64,000 nt of DNA from Emmonsiellopsis sp. PD_33 (GCA_032988165.1 JANTQF010000002.1:248001-312000), one strand, 5' to 3'; shown: positions 31,756 through 44,565, counted from the stretch's first letter. The notes: generated by a model from the letters alone, not told the origin. A program made the numbers and translations.

Positions 31756-33544
31756 ATGGCGTCCTCTGCAAGAGATATTAACCCAGGCGCGGACGGCCTC
31801 GCCCGACAGGTCTCCCGCAGCCTGAGCTTTTCCACCTCCCCGACAGCTGCTTTCCATTCCCCGCCATCCAGCTATGGCATGGCGCATACAACAACCTCTG
31901 TCAACCGAGCACCAAAGCTACTGAAGCCCTTCGCAACAGAAGATATTAAGATATTACTACTCGAGAATGTGAACCAGACTGGCAGAGACATTCTGGCCAA
32001 ACAGGGCTACCAGGTCGAGTTCCTCAAGTCCTCGTTACCCGAAGACCAATTGATCGAGAAGATCAGGTTCGTTGCCCCTCCATGATACGTACAATCTTGA
32101 AACTCCAATGCTAACCCGTCATTCCTTTATTAGGGATGTTCACGTCCTCGGAATACGATCGAAGACCAAATTGACCGCACGAGTCCTCAAAGAAGCGCGA
32201 AACCTCATAGTCATCGGCTGTTTCTGTATCGGCACGAACCAAGTCGACCTCCAATATGCGGCGAACCATGGCATTGCGGTCTTCAACTCTCCCTTTAGCA
32301 ACTCCCGCAGCGTTGCGGAATTGGTCATTGGAGAGATTATTTCTCTGGCTCGACAATTAGGCGACAGGTCAAGCGAGATGCACAACGGCACCTGGAATAA
32401 AGTGAGCACTAAGTGCTGGGAAGTCCGGGGAAAGACTCTAGGTGAGAACAAGAAGCCTCTCTTTTTAGATCGTACGCTTACACGATACCATAGGAATCGT
32501 CGGATATGGACATATCGGATCCCAGTTATCCGTCCTCGCGGATGCTATGGGTATGACCGTGATATACTATGATGTCGTCAACTTGATGGCAATGGGCACA
32601 GCACGCCAGGTGCCGACCCTGGAGGCTCTCCTCAAGGAAGCCGATTTCGTCACCTTACACGTTCCGGAACTTCCAGAAACGAAGAACATGATCAGCCAGG
32701 AACAATTTGCCCTGATGAAAGAGGGAAGCTATCTCATCAATGCCAGCCGGGGAAGCGTTGTCGATATCCCTGCCCTAGTCCAAGCTATGCGGGTTGGAAC
32801 AGTCGCGGGCGCTGCCCTCGATGTCTACCCCAACGAGCCCGCCGGTAACGGGGACTACTTCAACAATGACCTCAATGCCTGGGGCGCAGACTTGAGAAGT
32901 CTCAAGAATCTTATCCTCACCCCCCACATTGGCGGAAGCACTGAAGAAGCGCAGAGCGCGATTGGTATCGAGGTCGCCGAGGCACTCGTTCGATACGTAA
33001 ATGAGGGAACCACTATTGGAGCTGTTAACCTTCCAGAAGTGAACCTGCGGTCATTGATCATCGAAGAGCCTAACCATGCCCGGGTGAGTAACTTGATGAA
33101 TTGCGTTTCAGATGATAGTGAACGATGCTAATAAATATCTAGGTCATCTATATCCATCAAAATATCCCCGGCGTGTTGAGAAAAGGTACTCCCTTCCTCC
33201 ATGACCCCTTGAATGGCCATTTATTGTACTAACCTATCCTAGTCAACGAGATCCTCGGGGACCACAATGTTGACAAACAGATGACTGATAGTCGAGGTGA
33301 TGTATGTATATACCACTTCTTTCCTAGGAGGGATTAGAATACAAGGTTCAACTGCTGACATTTCCCACAGGTTGCCTATTTGATGGCCGACGTCAGCGAC
33401 GTGGACCTTGGCAGCATCAAAGACCTCCACGACAGCCTCGAGAACCTTCCCTGTATGATATATACATCCTTGAACATCTCCGTAGCCTATAGGTTGACTA
33501 ACAGACATTTCCTAGCTCGAATCATGACACGAATTCTCTATTAA
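31756..33544 (+). CDS. SER3: D-3-phosphoglycerate dehydrogenase
   Basis: First step of serine synthesis: oxidation of 3-phosphoglycerate to 3-phosphohydroxypyruvate with NAD, in the cytosol. Seven exons: 31,756-32,066, 32,134-32,441, 32,494-33,083, 33,143-33,185, 33,243-33,301, 33,371-33,452 and 33,516-33,544, giving 473 residues. A Ser-rich extension of about 55 residues precedes FATEDIKILLLENVNQTG, as in yeast Ser3/Ser33. The NAD site is VGYGHIGSQ (209-217). Catalytic blocks are LINASRGSVVD and LTPHIGGST (His about 351). The C-terminal ACT domain (from about 403) reads HQNIPGVLRKVNEILGDHNV and ends SRIMTRILY, the usual serine-feedback domain. The last exons are tiny (9-28 codons) but all keep frame. 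Convergent with BUR1. Confidence 0.95.
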
Positions 33545-34338
33545 ACGACAACAACTCCCCTTCTCTCAACGATGCCCATTGGTTGCTTGAATGACAGACA
33601 ACCAACCCCGCACACAGACAAATGTCTATTACATATCACATCACATATTGGATACATTTTTCCGTCTCTCAACAGACACAACTTATTTCGGCGTTGGTCC
33701 TCGGAATATACAAAAAGCATGGGGAAAAAGGGGGTGGAAATATGGAGGGGGGACAAGGAGGTGGGACAAAAGTCAATCAACCATCAAACATATCACGATG
33801 GAAAAAGAATAGGCATATTTTGATATCTACATGTTATGCGTGCCCATGTACAACGTTATGGACCGTCCAATTTTGGGTTTAGTGATATTGGTATACAACA
33901 TCACCCTGTGATAATAAGTTAGTTAATAACGAAAACCAAGGCTGGATGTCTTTTCTGCATGATAAGTGTCTTCTATTCCATCGAGAAGACCAACCAACTG
34001 TCTACGGAGGACGCCATAGTAAACTAGAGACGAAAAGTAGCAAAAGATACCACATAATGTCACCAATACCGCAGAGAGAGGAGCATTTCAATTTCGCAAA
34101 GATAAAAGAGGTAAATGATATGATCCGAGGATACATCTCCAGAAGCGCCAGTCCAGCCAGTCCAAGCAGTCGAGCCCTAATATCCCATTTCCACAAGTCC
34201 TTATATACAGAAATGATAAAACCCGCCCAGCAAAACAAACCAAAGGAGAAACTCGCAAGTAACCGAAAACAGAAAACTAGATCCCCCCCACAAGGCCCAT
34301 CACGAGCCAACAGGGCAATTCTCAAGATAGATACAGGA
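33545..34338. other. convergent 3' intergenic region SER3/BUR1
   Basis: 794 bp. Several overlapping short frames (33,572-33,882) are not supported by any motif. Nothing recognisable beyond UTR-type, AT-richer sequence. Confidence 0.5.
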
Positions 34339-36382
34339 TCACCGCCTGTGAAGATCATACGGGGGATCGCGGGACCTCGTCCTATCTCTCTGTCCAGGGC
34401 TGCGGCTCCGCCTCCTAGAACGGTCTCGAACATAATCTCGCGGCTCGGCAAGGTCTCTTCGACCATCGTCCCGGCCTCTACCGCGGTCAGATGGCCCATC
34501 GTAATTTGGAACATAAGAATCCAAACCCCCATCACGACGATCCCGCCTGGGCTCACTCCGGCCATAGCCACCTGCTGATGATCCCGTCCAAGGCTGATTG
34601 GCAGATACAGGTGGTTTAGGAGGGAGAGTGCTGTCTCGTTGCCAAGCTGGCAGATGCCCGCGTGGTTCGTCGGATCCCTGTCTTCTATGGGAATGTATGG
34701 ATTCAGGAACGCGGTTATCAAATGGCGGTCGCCGCACGGCTGCTGCTGGAGGGATCCCACTTCCTGGAGGGACACGAGCAGCGCCGGGTATCCGACTTGA
34801 TTTAGAATCTGGGCCGGGCCTTGACCCTGAACCTGATGTCCATTCACCGTTTGGCCCCATTCCAACAGATCCTCCGGCTGGGGCGGGGGGTAGAGCCGCC
34901 TTTTGACCGCGGAATTTCCGCCGGTCTAGCTCATGTGAATCTTCAAATGGCGGGATCTCGCCGGGGCGAGCTGGTAATGGGGGATTACGGAAATACGGAT
35001 GGTTGAGAGCGTCGATGGCATTTATTCTTTTCCGCCAATCCAGCTTTAAAAGTTCATTGAGGAGGGAAATGACACCGGGTCCTTGGCTATAAGGTGCTAT
35101 CAGTATAAGGGACAAGGAAATGTGAGCTGGGGGACCATACTCCCTGAAGACGGTTGCAAGGGTGCTTTGCTTGTTGCCGAAAGATTTCACGCCATCACAA
35201 CCTGGGAGAGAGCTCCAGCCTGGCATGTTTTCTTCCGTCGGCGTACCAACAAGACTGAAAATGAGATGGGCCTGATTGAGATCACTGCTGCCAGCAAGGA
35301 TTGGTTTTCCCTTGAACATTTCGCCAAACACACAACTGTATATGGGGTCAGCATCTGGGGAATCTGGCACCTATACAATTTAATAAATTACTTACCCAAC
35401 GCCCCACATATCAATCGCGGTCGTATATTTTCGAAGGTGAAGTAGAAGCTCTGGTGGTCTATACCACCGAGTCACAACTAAAGTCGTGTAATCCCTCACT
35501 GCTTCACCGCCTCCTTTGCCTGCGACGGGGGGAGGTCCATCGTAGGGTCGAGCAAGGCCAAAATCCGCAATCTGGAGAATTCCTCGGTTGCTGATTAACA
35601 GATTGGCAGCTGCGGATGTCGTTAGTTTCAACCAAATCGAATATCATTGGGGAGGCTTTTCTCATTCTGACCTTTCATGTCACGATGCAGGATTCTATTC
35701 TAAAAAATTGTTAGTTGAGCCACTAAAAAAGGGGAAATGATGGGAGTACGAACCTCATGTAGATAGCGTAAACCTTCCAAAAGCTGTAGCATATAACATT
35801 TGATCTGAGGCTCAGTGAAATGTACATTGGGGTTTTCCAACAGGCCAGAAAGATCATGCTCCATATATGGCGTCACCATGTACATGCTGGGCTTTTTCCT
35901 CCCTTCCCCTTATTATACTGTTAGCCTCGTTCTCGGGGGACAAGGCCGTGGAGGAAACCCACCTCGACTGCGCTCAACTGCCATTTCTTGGAGCTGAAGA
36001 ATATTCGTATGAGACAGCATCTTTAGGAGTTTGATTTCTCGCAAGGCTGTTATAGGAAACTAAACGCCGTCAGATGCTGGACAAATTCAGAACCCCCAGA
36101 ACGGCAGCTTACCCCGTCCTTCTCATTGTGCATCAATATCTTTTTCAAAGCAACTAAGCCGTACTTCTTCGAACGAGCTTTATATACCTCCCTAGATACC
36201 CAAAATTAGCCTCTGCTCCAAGAGTGAGCCGAATTAACCCAGTCATACCCAAATGTTCCTTCTCCAAGCTTTCCTAGGAATTCGAATTCCCTAATATTCG
36301 AGCACCCGTGAAATCGTGGGTTCCCATGGTCATCACGCTCCAAAGGCACTCTGGACTGAGGTGTGGAGTTGAGTATGACCAT
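34339..36382 (-). CDS. BUR1: CDK9-like serine/threonine kinase Bur1 (P-TEFb/BUR kinase)
   Basis: Cyclin-dependent kinase of transcription elongation that phosphorylates RNA polymerase II CTD and Spt5. Eight exons on the minus strand: 36,382-36,249, 36,191-36,113, 36,059-35,963, 35,908-35,754, 35,699-35,672, 35,609-35,396, 35,335-35,141 and 35,086-34,339, giving about 549 residues. Kinase motifs: GEGTFG (40-45), VALKK with Lys61, PITALREIK (73-81), HRDMK with Asp162, DFG (180-182) and the T-loop VVTRWYRPPE. After the kinase domain an Arg/Asp/Ser-rich RS-like tail runs to the stop, as in fungal Bur1. The seventh intron (54 nt, 35,140-35,087, GTATGG...TTATAG) is in frame and stop-free; removing it restores FRDQGPGVISLLNELL. 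An alternative donor one codon downstream gives the same length. Confidence 0.93.
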
Positions 36383-37117
36383 CTTGGTCTAGGTTGCGCA
36401 AGCGCCCACGGAATAGGAGTTCTTTATTATTATCCACCGCCAGCGCCAGTATTATTCGGGCCTCGTAAATATCATAGATAGAGCAGCTGCACCTTTATGG
36501 TGTTCGGGCGTCTTTGACGTCGTAAGGGTTCGAAAGAGCTCGCATTAACCTGCTGTCGTAAAGCGAGGAATAGTAATTTGTTTGGGAGCTCCGCAATCAG
36601 TCGGAGGGGAGAAGCTAGCCTCTAGGGGTCTGATATGAAGTGTGAGACGGGATGGAGGATATTGCGCTGGAAAGGTTAGTTAGCATTGAAGCTCCGATGG
36701 TTATGTCTGCTTTGATGCGCGGAAGCTCGAAACATTCATCCTTTGATTTTCGATGGGCTCCGCCTAGTCTCCGCACTCATATAGTATCTGAGGAGTCTTT
36801 CGATCTCCGAGCTTTCCTTTCCGCCAAAAAAGGTCTGATCGCTGAACTCGTTGTGCTGCGTTGAGGAACGATGCGACTCCGGATTGGTGAGAAGCAGTCA
36901 AAATGCCAAGAATTGCTTGTCAGGTGACCAGACTGTGTCCTCATAGGGCATTCACCTCTCCGAGATCCCGCAATCGTTGCCCAACCGTGCCTCCAATCGC
37001 CCATTGTTGAAGGTACGTTTTCACGAATTGATTCCGCAGCGATGCTTCTTTGAAGACCGTTTTAGCTAACCGCTCTCCGCACGAAAGAACCGTCAAACCG
37101 GATTCATCGACGTCGCC
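36383..37117. promoter_or_regulatory. divergent promoter region BUR1 / small membrane protein gene
   Basis: 735 bp between two divergent starts. Frames of 70-75 codons (36,652-36,864 plus, 36,777-37,004 minus) overlap each other and have no motif; I treat them as chance. No clear TATA box. One inverted CCAAT box (ATTGG) occurs near 36,883. Confidence 0.45.
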
Positions 37118-37355
37118 ATGCCTTCGAATAACCACCCAATCCAAGTCCGACCAGCCCATCCGGTCTACCGGTTCGCCGCAACCGCCCTTGGAGCCAGCAT
37201 GTGGTTCTTCGTATGTTGAATTCGACCCTGCGGAGTTTTGAATGTCTACGTAGCATGTTCTAACTCAACCCCATTGGGGTCGTTTATAGTTGATGTACCG
37301 CGCGAAGAAAGACGGCCCTGCCCTCCTTGGCTGGAAGCACCCGTGGGATCACTGA
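37118..37355 (+). CDS. 52-residue single-span protein, probable mitochondrial complex I accessory subunit
   Basis: Two exons, 37,118-37,210 and 37,290-37,355, joined at GTATGT...TTATAG in phase 0. The protein starts MPSNNHPIQVRPAHPVYRFA, has one hydrophobic span (about residues 19-33, ATALGASMWFFLMY) and ends KKDGPALLGWKHPWDH. The basic-then-hydrophobic layout, tiny size and HPWDH end resemble small inner-membrane subunits of NADH:ubiquinone oxidoreductase (NDUFB2-like). This family guess is from memory of similar fungal proteins and is not firm. Clean splice signals, a CGCC context before the ATG and codon use like the neighbours support a real gene. Each exon is too short to be found by ordinary ORF scans. 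Confidence 0.65.
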
Positions 37356-37971
37356 TCTCTCAATTATACTCGTCGCGGAGATGGAGGGAATGGCGGATAT
37401 TTAGCTAGGGGACGGATGTTGAACCAGAGCGGAATCCAGGGGGCTCAATCGCCGCAAATAATCACGAACATACTGGGGGTAGGCTGCGCGCAACCCCACG
37501 GGCGATGAATTGCTTTCCAGTTTGCAGGCGAAGGGGTTGGAATTCGAACCGAACGGTGCTATACATGGCGCATGGCGGAAAGTACAGAGCTTGTATCATA
37601 CAGTTACGTTTTGTTATCTCCTCAATGGGGTAATTCAAATGAGATAATCGATTACCCACACTTGAATTGCGCGTATACCTCCCCGACATCTATTTGCTGT
37701 ACGATTCTCGGCCCGGGTGTAGTTCACTTTGGTAGGCCTCGGGTAGTATTGAATTTGTGATCTCCCTACTGGATTTTCTTTCAAAAGTTGATTTCCCCCC
37801 ATAGGAGGGGTGGTTTATGATGTTTGATAACTTGAAATGGCGGGATGAATGGGTAACCAGACAATATATTCAATTGCATAAATACTACAAATGGATATCG
37901 AAAAGGGTATAACAAGAGATCCAAAAATATCTATAAATATAATACAAAGAGAGAGATCCCCCAAAAATCTC
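37356..37971. other. convergent 3' intergenic region, small gene / YPK9
   Basis: 616 bp. Becomes AT-rich towards the YPK9 stop (37,800-37,970). Short frames have no support. Nothing else seen. Confidence 0.5.
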
Positions 37972-40900
37972 TTAATTTTCTTGAAGCAAAACTTTGTACT
38001 GCCGGCGTTGTTTTGCCTTATTTGGACGAAGCCAACGGACAAAGTGGCCAACGGCACGAGCCAATTTAGGGAAGAAATACCTCTCCCCGAACCAGGCGAC
38101 GACAAATCCTCCAAGAGCTAGGCCCATAATCCATAATCTAAATCCCAAGGACATCTCCGTGAGTTCCATAAGCCGGAATAGCCATCTTGCGGGCTCAAAA
38201 AGCATGTATGTGGAGAAGAGGAGGGTGACAATGATGGTGACGACGAATGGAACTGGGAAAATGGTTAGAGTCTGGAGAAAATCACCCGGGGAGACAAAAG
38301 GGGATGAAATAACTCACCATTGGAAGTCATTGGCTGTCTGAAGGGACGCCCAACACTGAGCACAGGCCCGGAAAAGATGTATTGATAACAAGACAAGAGG
38401 AAAAGTGCCGTGTTTTGCGAGTTTTTGCTATTGGACTTATTTAAATCTATCGTGGGTGGAATATACCTGCAAGGTTAAAGAAAGGGGATTAGATATCCAA
38501 ATGCTAAGGGAGGGTTACTGGGGTCTTACCAATCTTGATACTGCACTGTTTCAAAAGCAGCGAGCTGCATCAGAATACAAACACCAATTTGGCTTAGAAG
38601 GGGTGTTAGCACTTTGCGTGAAACTAGGTTCGATGTAGGTGCTTTGCGGCAAAGAGTTGAGCTTGGTCCAATCCAACCCACTAAAAGAGGGGTTAGTAAG
38701 TAGTAAGAAGTATGCAAGACGGGTTTATAATAACGTACTGAATATAGCAATCGGTAATATCAGGATAAGGTCAATGAATAGGAACTATCAGGCATTAGTC
38801 ATCTTCCCTGAGATTGCGGCGTATCGCTTTGACTCACCTGGAAATCTCCAAGGTTTGAGGCAGATGCGTATAGAAAGCTCACGGACGTAAATTGGATCGC
38901 GGAGTATAAGCTCATAAATTTGAAGCAACAGAAGCTCGTGACAAGGGCGGCTCTCCCCTCCCTACATTGTTTTTAGTATGCCTTTGGATATTTAAAGAAC
39001 TTATTACTGACCTGATAACTTTCGGGACGCAGGATATATCAAACACTCGACTAGTAAATGGGGCAGCCACGGATGCTTCCGCCTCAGAAAGAGAAATGCC
39101 AACGTCCGCTGCTTTCAAAGCTCCGCAATCGTTCGCTCCGTCACCACAGAATCCACAGCAGTAGTCGAGAGATTGCAATTTCTCCACCAGTTCATGTTTC
39201 TCATCCGGAGACATGCGCGCAAAAACTTGTCCACGAACAAGCATCTGTTGAATACATATTAGAACAAACTTATCGTCAATGCCTGTGATTATGTTACTGG
39301 AGTGCTTACCTTGTTTAGGACTTCTGTGGATCCATAATCCACGATCCACCGAAATACATCTCCGCTCACTGCCATAGAGTAGTTGGGATGGGTGCGGTAC
39401 GGTACGGATAGATCAGCATCACGTAGAGTCGTAAGGGGCTAGGAAGGTTTTCTGTAAGTAATGTGAAATAATAGTCGGAAAATTGGGAGATTTACCGTCA
39501 ATGTATTTTCATCAAGTCGATGGCCAGGATCTTCTGTATTTTCCCAGCTCAAGCGTGCGTTTGGATCAAAGGCATTCCCTACAACTAGTCAGTGTTTCCG
39601 AAAACCACAAATTCTTGATATAGATACCACTAACCTTCGATAAAACGGGGCACAAAACATGGGCTCGCAGAATCGATAATACCACACTCGCGGGCAACAC
39701 TGACCCCCGTCAGGATATTATCACCCGTACACATGATGTTACGGATGTTGGCTTGATTTAGGTCGGTGATAACGCCCGTTGTGCTGGGCTTTAATTTATT
39801 TTCGAAAATAATGAAGCCTGTGAATTCGAGGTCGGATTCAGCCTCCGATCGATGCATCTTCTGTACCTTCACCCAGTTAAGCTTCCGTATGCGTTTTGCT
39901 GCACAGGCAATAACCCGAAAACCACGGTGGGTGTAGAAACTAAGCAGATCCTCGAAATCGTGTGGCACTGCAGGAAATGTCAGTAGATGGACTGAATATA
40001 ATATATGGCTATACTAACAGCTCTGAGGAAGACAGATGTCTCTTATGCATTCTGGTGCTCCTTTCACAAAAATATAAGCGCCAGGATCTCCAAATTGCCG
40101 AACAATAACACTCGACCGGCGGAGCTGGGATACGAATTCGAAGGATCTAAGAATACCGAGTTCGATTGGCTTGCTCTACAATATTTCTCGTTAGCCTAAG
40201 ACATAATGCGCTCTCTGGGGATGTACTATACTCACGATTGACCCAGTCCCATTGTCAGAGGTTGGGAAACCGCTGGGAGGTCTAGCAATCGAAGGGGAAG
40301 CATACTCCCGGTCCATGTCCGATTCCGCAGCGTTATGTTCCCCTTCTTCGAATGACCAACCAGTAAATTCAAACATTTTGACGTCAAGAGGATCACCAAT
40401 CAACTCCCCGTTCACTGCCCTTAAGGAGTGACATGTTGCCATTGTATAAAGAATCTCTCGGTTAATCCGGTAGTCTAGCGTGGGGTCGAGATCATACGAA
40501 TGGTAAGGCACAATGGTCGAGGATTCTGGGAGTAGGTCACTGAATCTATAATATGAGGCAAATAGGTGAGATAGTCACTTAGAATAGGGTATATTTTTTG
40601 CTGGGAATTACCTCAGGTCGGGCTGACGTATTAGCCTGACGCCCAAAACGTCAAGTCCGTCTTCAGTGAGGGTTCCAGTCTTATCAAAGCAGACAACATT
40701 GAGTTTCCCACCGACATTAACCCTAAAGAAGACACTGTTAGTACGGGACATCCCCGTGCCCCTGGGTTAGAGTCATGGGCTCACCTTTGAGGACTAATGC
40801 AAAAGATTTGCTGCTTTTTCAGTCTCGAAAGTGCAAAATTTGTCCCGATAGTCAGCGTAGCAGGCAGGGCAGGCGGAACGACAATGGTGATAAGATCAAG

Positions 40901-43093
40901 AGCACGAACGATTATGAGATGCCATGCAAGCTAATATAACAGTTAGACCAAAAATTTATCTCCGAAAGGGCGGTTCTACATACCCCTAATCTGACAAAAT
41001 TCACAAACGATGCGACAAATCCCAGGGCAGCAATGCATCCCATTACCGAGATATAACGAAAGGAGTCTCGATAGAACTTGAACCCCGATGGCTTCGGGAA
41101 TAACATAGAACGAACCAAGGCGCCCTTGGTTGTATTGAAGCCAGTCCGGATCACCATTGCGAGCGCAACGGCTTCATCGTCTTCGGCATCTTGAGGGCGC
41201 CTTGCCCTTATTATCCTCGTCCCGCAAAATAGAAAATGTTTTGCGACACTCGGTTGCACGGACGGAGCGTTTAGGTCAAGGAAGCTAAGACTCTCATTCG
41301 TGGTAGGGGTTTTGGAAACAGGAACCGATTCACCTAGAATCCGTTAAACCGATGTCTTCATGATGGCTGGGGTTTGCGAACCTGTGAGCATGCTTTCATT
41401 CATGATGCAATCTCCCGAGAGCAGTAGACAGTCGCATGGAACTTGGGAGAGTGAAGGGTCCGAAACCTCGTAGACATCCCCAGGAACCAACTCCTGTGAT
41501 CGGATGGATCTCCCTGGAAGAACTGTTAGGAATATTCTCACGGAATACTGCATGGATAAGCAGTTCGGCAAAGGGAAAGCCATGCTTACAAAACCCGCTT
41601 CGCAATACGCGCACGTCACACTCGAAGTGGGATATCTCTCTTAACCGGCGCATTGTCTGGAGTATATAATTAGATAAACCCACACTCGTAAAGTCCCGGG
41701 GTACCTACCGATCTTGTTTCTATGGTGGTGGCTGTAATACTGAAAACTGAGATGAGAAAGATGCAGGTGGCATAATAATAGTATTCATCCATTGACCAGA
41801 GAATCAAGCTGGCAATCTGAAAAATATAGAATGGATGGAAAGCCTAAAAGAAAGTTAGAATATAGCAAGACTTGGTCAAGACAGATGAACCCACCTCGTC
41901 AACCAAGATTTGGGGGATAGTTTTCTCTTGGATGTCAATCAAGTTTGACCCAAACACCTGTTCTCGGGAGTCTCTCTCTTCTGCAGATAGCCCAGTTCGC
42001 AGAGCTTTCACGTTCGTCCAGGTTGGATCTTTCCAACCAACACCGATAACAAATCGGTCCTCAGTAGTGTGATAATAGAATCGAATATAGCGATAATCCA
42101 GAAAACGTAGATAGGGAAGAACTGGGTCATAGTCCTCATAATCAGAAGCGTCAACTTCTTTGCTTGAAGTACCAAAAACGGTAGACAGTGGGCGATCGTA
42201 TGGTTGACTGGTGATATCATGAAGAGTAAACTGTGCCCATTGATCCTATTTTCAGTTTAGTAATGTGAGGAGATGCTTGGAAGAATAAAACCTCTCACCT
42301 CGATCGCAACCCACTGGCATCGGTGCAAAGGGGTGGGAAGACCAATGAGCCTCACGCGCCATCGAGGAAGCCATCTAAATAAAAGATAACCCAGCCCACA
42401 TGACAGTATACAGATAGCGAGATATGTTATATAGCCCGATACGCTGGTATTAAACCCCGCAATAACGGCGGTTAAATCTTCTGTTTCGATATATACTTTC
42501 TGGCTGACAGTCCCCTCCTCGCTAGACTGCCGTCCCATATAGTCGTTCCGAGAATCATACTGTCGAAGCAAAGGCGCATCAAGAGAATCCCTGATATGGG
42601 AATGGATCGAGCGGCGAGTAGGACTTATAGACGGTTCTAGATCAACGCCAAACCCTTCCCCGTATCCGTTCAGACCCTCGTCCTCAATTTCAACGGCCTC
42701 CGCATCCCGCCAATCCGGGGATTCAGTGTCTTCTCGGAAGTAGGTGAAGCTGAGGTTGGAGTCACGTCTTGATTGACGGCGTACAAACGAGGCAGCGCTA
42801 GACGGAATACTTTCTGACATAGGGCCAGCATAGACCTATCTATATGTTAGACCAGATCTACTACGTAATTCCCCTATCCAAACAAAACATTGGTGTAGAC
42901 TAGAGCATACCTCATCGTAGGCCATCTCGACATCTGAAATTATACTTGCGCTCCTATGAATACTTAGCTAAATGCCACTGTATCTTTAGTATTAACAATA
43001 TAAATACCTGCTGACTGTAGAGCCTCTTCGATATACGGCGGTTGACTCCAGACCGCTGGGGTCCTCGTCCGCCGGGAGCTCTGGTCGGGCCAT
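37972..43093 (-). CDS. YPK9: P5B-type cation/polyamine transporting ATPase (Ypk9/ATP13A2 family)
   Basis: P5B ATPases sit in vacuolar or lysosomal membranes; human ATP13A2 exports polyamines. I trace 21 in-frame exons on the minus strand: 43,093-43,008; 42,953-42,911; 42,835-42,299; 42,245-41,895; 41,843-41,709; 41,656-41,590; 41,513-41,382; 41,333-40,984; 40,930-40,785; 40,722-40,612; 40,545-40,236; 40,175-40,019; 39,967-39,635; 39,578-39,496; 39,438-39,310; 39,244-39,012; 38,961-38,838; 38,784-38,739; 38,680-38,530; 38,466-38,318; 38,252-37,972. Total 1,317 residues. Landmarks: acidic cytosolic N-terminus, ELVPGDVYEV, MLTGESVP (about 447-454), VVPPALPA in M4 (584-591, the P5B signature), phosphorylation site DKTGTLTEDG (Asp629), KGAPE, CGDGANDCGALKAADVGISL (Asp1025, Asp1029), then six C-terminal spans. 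The last intron uses a CTAAC branch and TTCCCAG. Confidence 0.93.
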
Positions 43094-43660
43094 TCTGACG
43101 GATGCCGCATTCCAACCATGGAGGGGTTGATTAAGAAGAGAACATGGTCGCTGATCAGCGGCAGACAAAATATGAAACCTCCCTATAAAATATTCCGGCT
43201 GTCGCACAAGGGGATAATATGGGTAAACTCGTGGACGAAGCTTTATAGAATGACAGAACCTATCGCAGCGAACGTGGAGATTCAAGAGTCAGGTTTCATC
43301 GATTCCAGATCGCTTATCGTCATGTGACCCGAGCCGATAAGCGTATTGGGGAGAAATAAAATACGGTATTTCTTATCGACGGAACTATGGAGCTTCTGTT
43401 GTTGTAAAAATAGTTACAGCTAGCTATCAGGATTCATAGCCAGGAAGCATAACAGCAAGTGAGTTAGTTGCCTAGAATGCCAGCTCAAAAATAGAATTCT
43501 CCAATCACACCCTATGCCCCCATGCATTCATTCCTGAAACTGCGCGTAATGCAACGGGTAACTGTTGTACGGATCCCGCATACAGAGTCCACGGACGTAG
43601 GAGGAAAACGTTGGAAGTTGGTGCAGAAAACACAGCATGTATCAAGCAGTGCCGTAGATA
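43094..43660. other. YPK9 upstream region and right edge of the gene island
   Basis: Contains CpG at normal frequency until about 43,655; beyond this CpG disappears. It must hold the YPK9 promoter. Short frames here have no support. Confidence 0.5.
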
Positions 43661-44561
43661 CCATGAGCATATATTACCATATCTCTGGCATCTAAACCCT
43701 TCAATAGAGGGTGTTTCTATTCTACCAACACCTAGCAGTAAAAAATTTCAATACATTGGTATGAGTCAGGTATGCTTGCTTAACTGCCAAGACACTAACC
43801 CACCAAATTTTAGGCATGTTTTGATTATTTTGCTCTTAAATACATTCCTGAATCATTCTTCTCTCATACCTCACTATCTACACATTTTTTTCAATAATAT
43901 CACAATATCTTCATCAAATTTAATACTATAATAAATTCTCACACTTTTAAGCTCACATCTATACTTACCTCCTCATCCCCCTCTATATCTACCTCTATAC
44001 CTGCCTTTACCTGCAGTTCAATGCCTGCTGTGCCACTGCTGAGCACATCAGCAAATATTAAAGTAATGAGAGAATGATTTTTTACACTTAATCAACTAAT
44101 TACTCTCTTAATCACCTCTTTTTCTGCCTACTGACCTTATATTGATAACTTCTGAATAAATAACAAAAAGAATTACTTAGCTAATCAAATTACTAAGTAT
44201 TTTCACTGTTAATTTCATCAGAAGAAGAATTACCAGTTAAAAGTCTTCTAGTAGTAGCATCATACATCCTCTTAAATTGCAATTAGATGTAGAATGACAA
44301 TGAAAATGATCTATTATATAGATAGAATAGTTAAGACCTACTATAATAATTAGGATTAGAATGTCTCTAAGTATTATCATATACTATAAAATATTAATTG
44401 AATGAAAAAGAATAGTACTATACATATTCTTACAGAATAAGAGATGGGAAAAGATTATAAAGCATTACATGTTAGGTATAATATAACCCAGGTAAAAAAT
44501 CAACTACTTCTAAATGCCAGTGGTGGCTCCTATCTCAACCTGAAAGACTGCCATAATACTA
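43661..44561 (+). pseudogene. decayed element of unknown type, left part (split by a gypsy)
   Basis: AT-rich, CpG-free DNA. A plus-strand frame (44,444-44,653 in part) reads YKALHVRYNITQVKNQLLLN then SGGSYLNLKDCHN, faintly like a BED-type zinc finger of a hAT transposase with lost Cys residues. The GTAC duplication at 44,562-44,565 ends this part; the sequence resumes at 55,916. Low certainty. Confidence 0.35.
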
Positions 44562-44565
44562 GTAC

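Noticed and set aside
33572..33882. Three overlapping plus frames of 73-86 codons after SER3
   Set aside because: Mutually overlapping, low complexity, and in the SER3/BUR1 convergent UTR region.
36652..37004. Short frames between BUR1 and the small membrane gene
   Set aside because: Overlapping frames on both strands with no motif; better explained as promoter sequence.
21900..43093. A secondary-metabolite or other functional gene cluster
   Set aside because: The nine genes are conserved housekeeping genes with unrelated roles and no synthase, transporter-regulator set or shared orientation.
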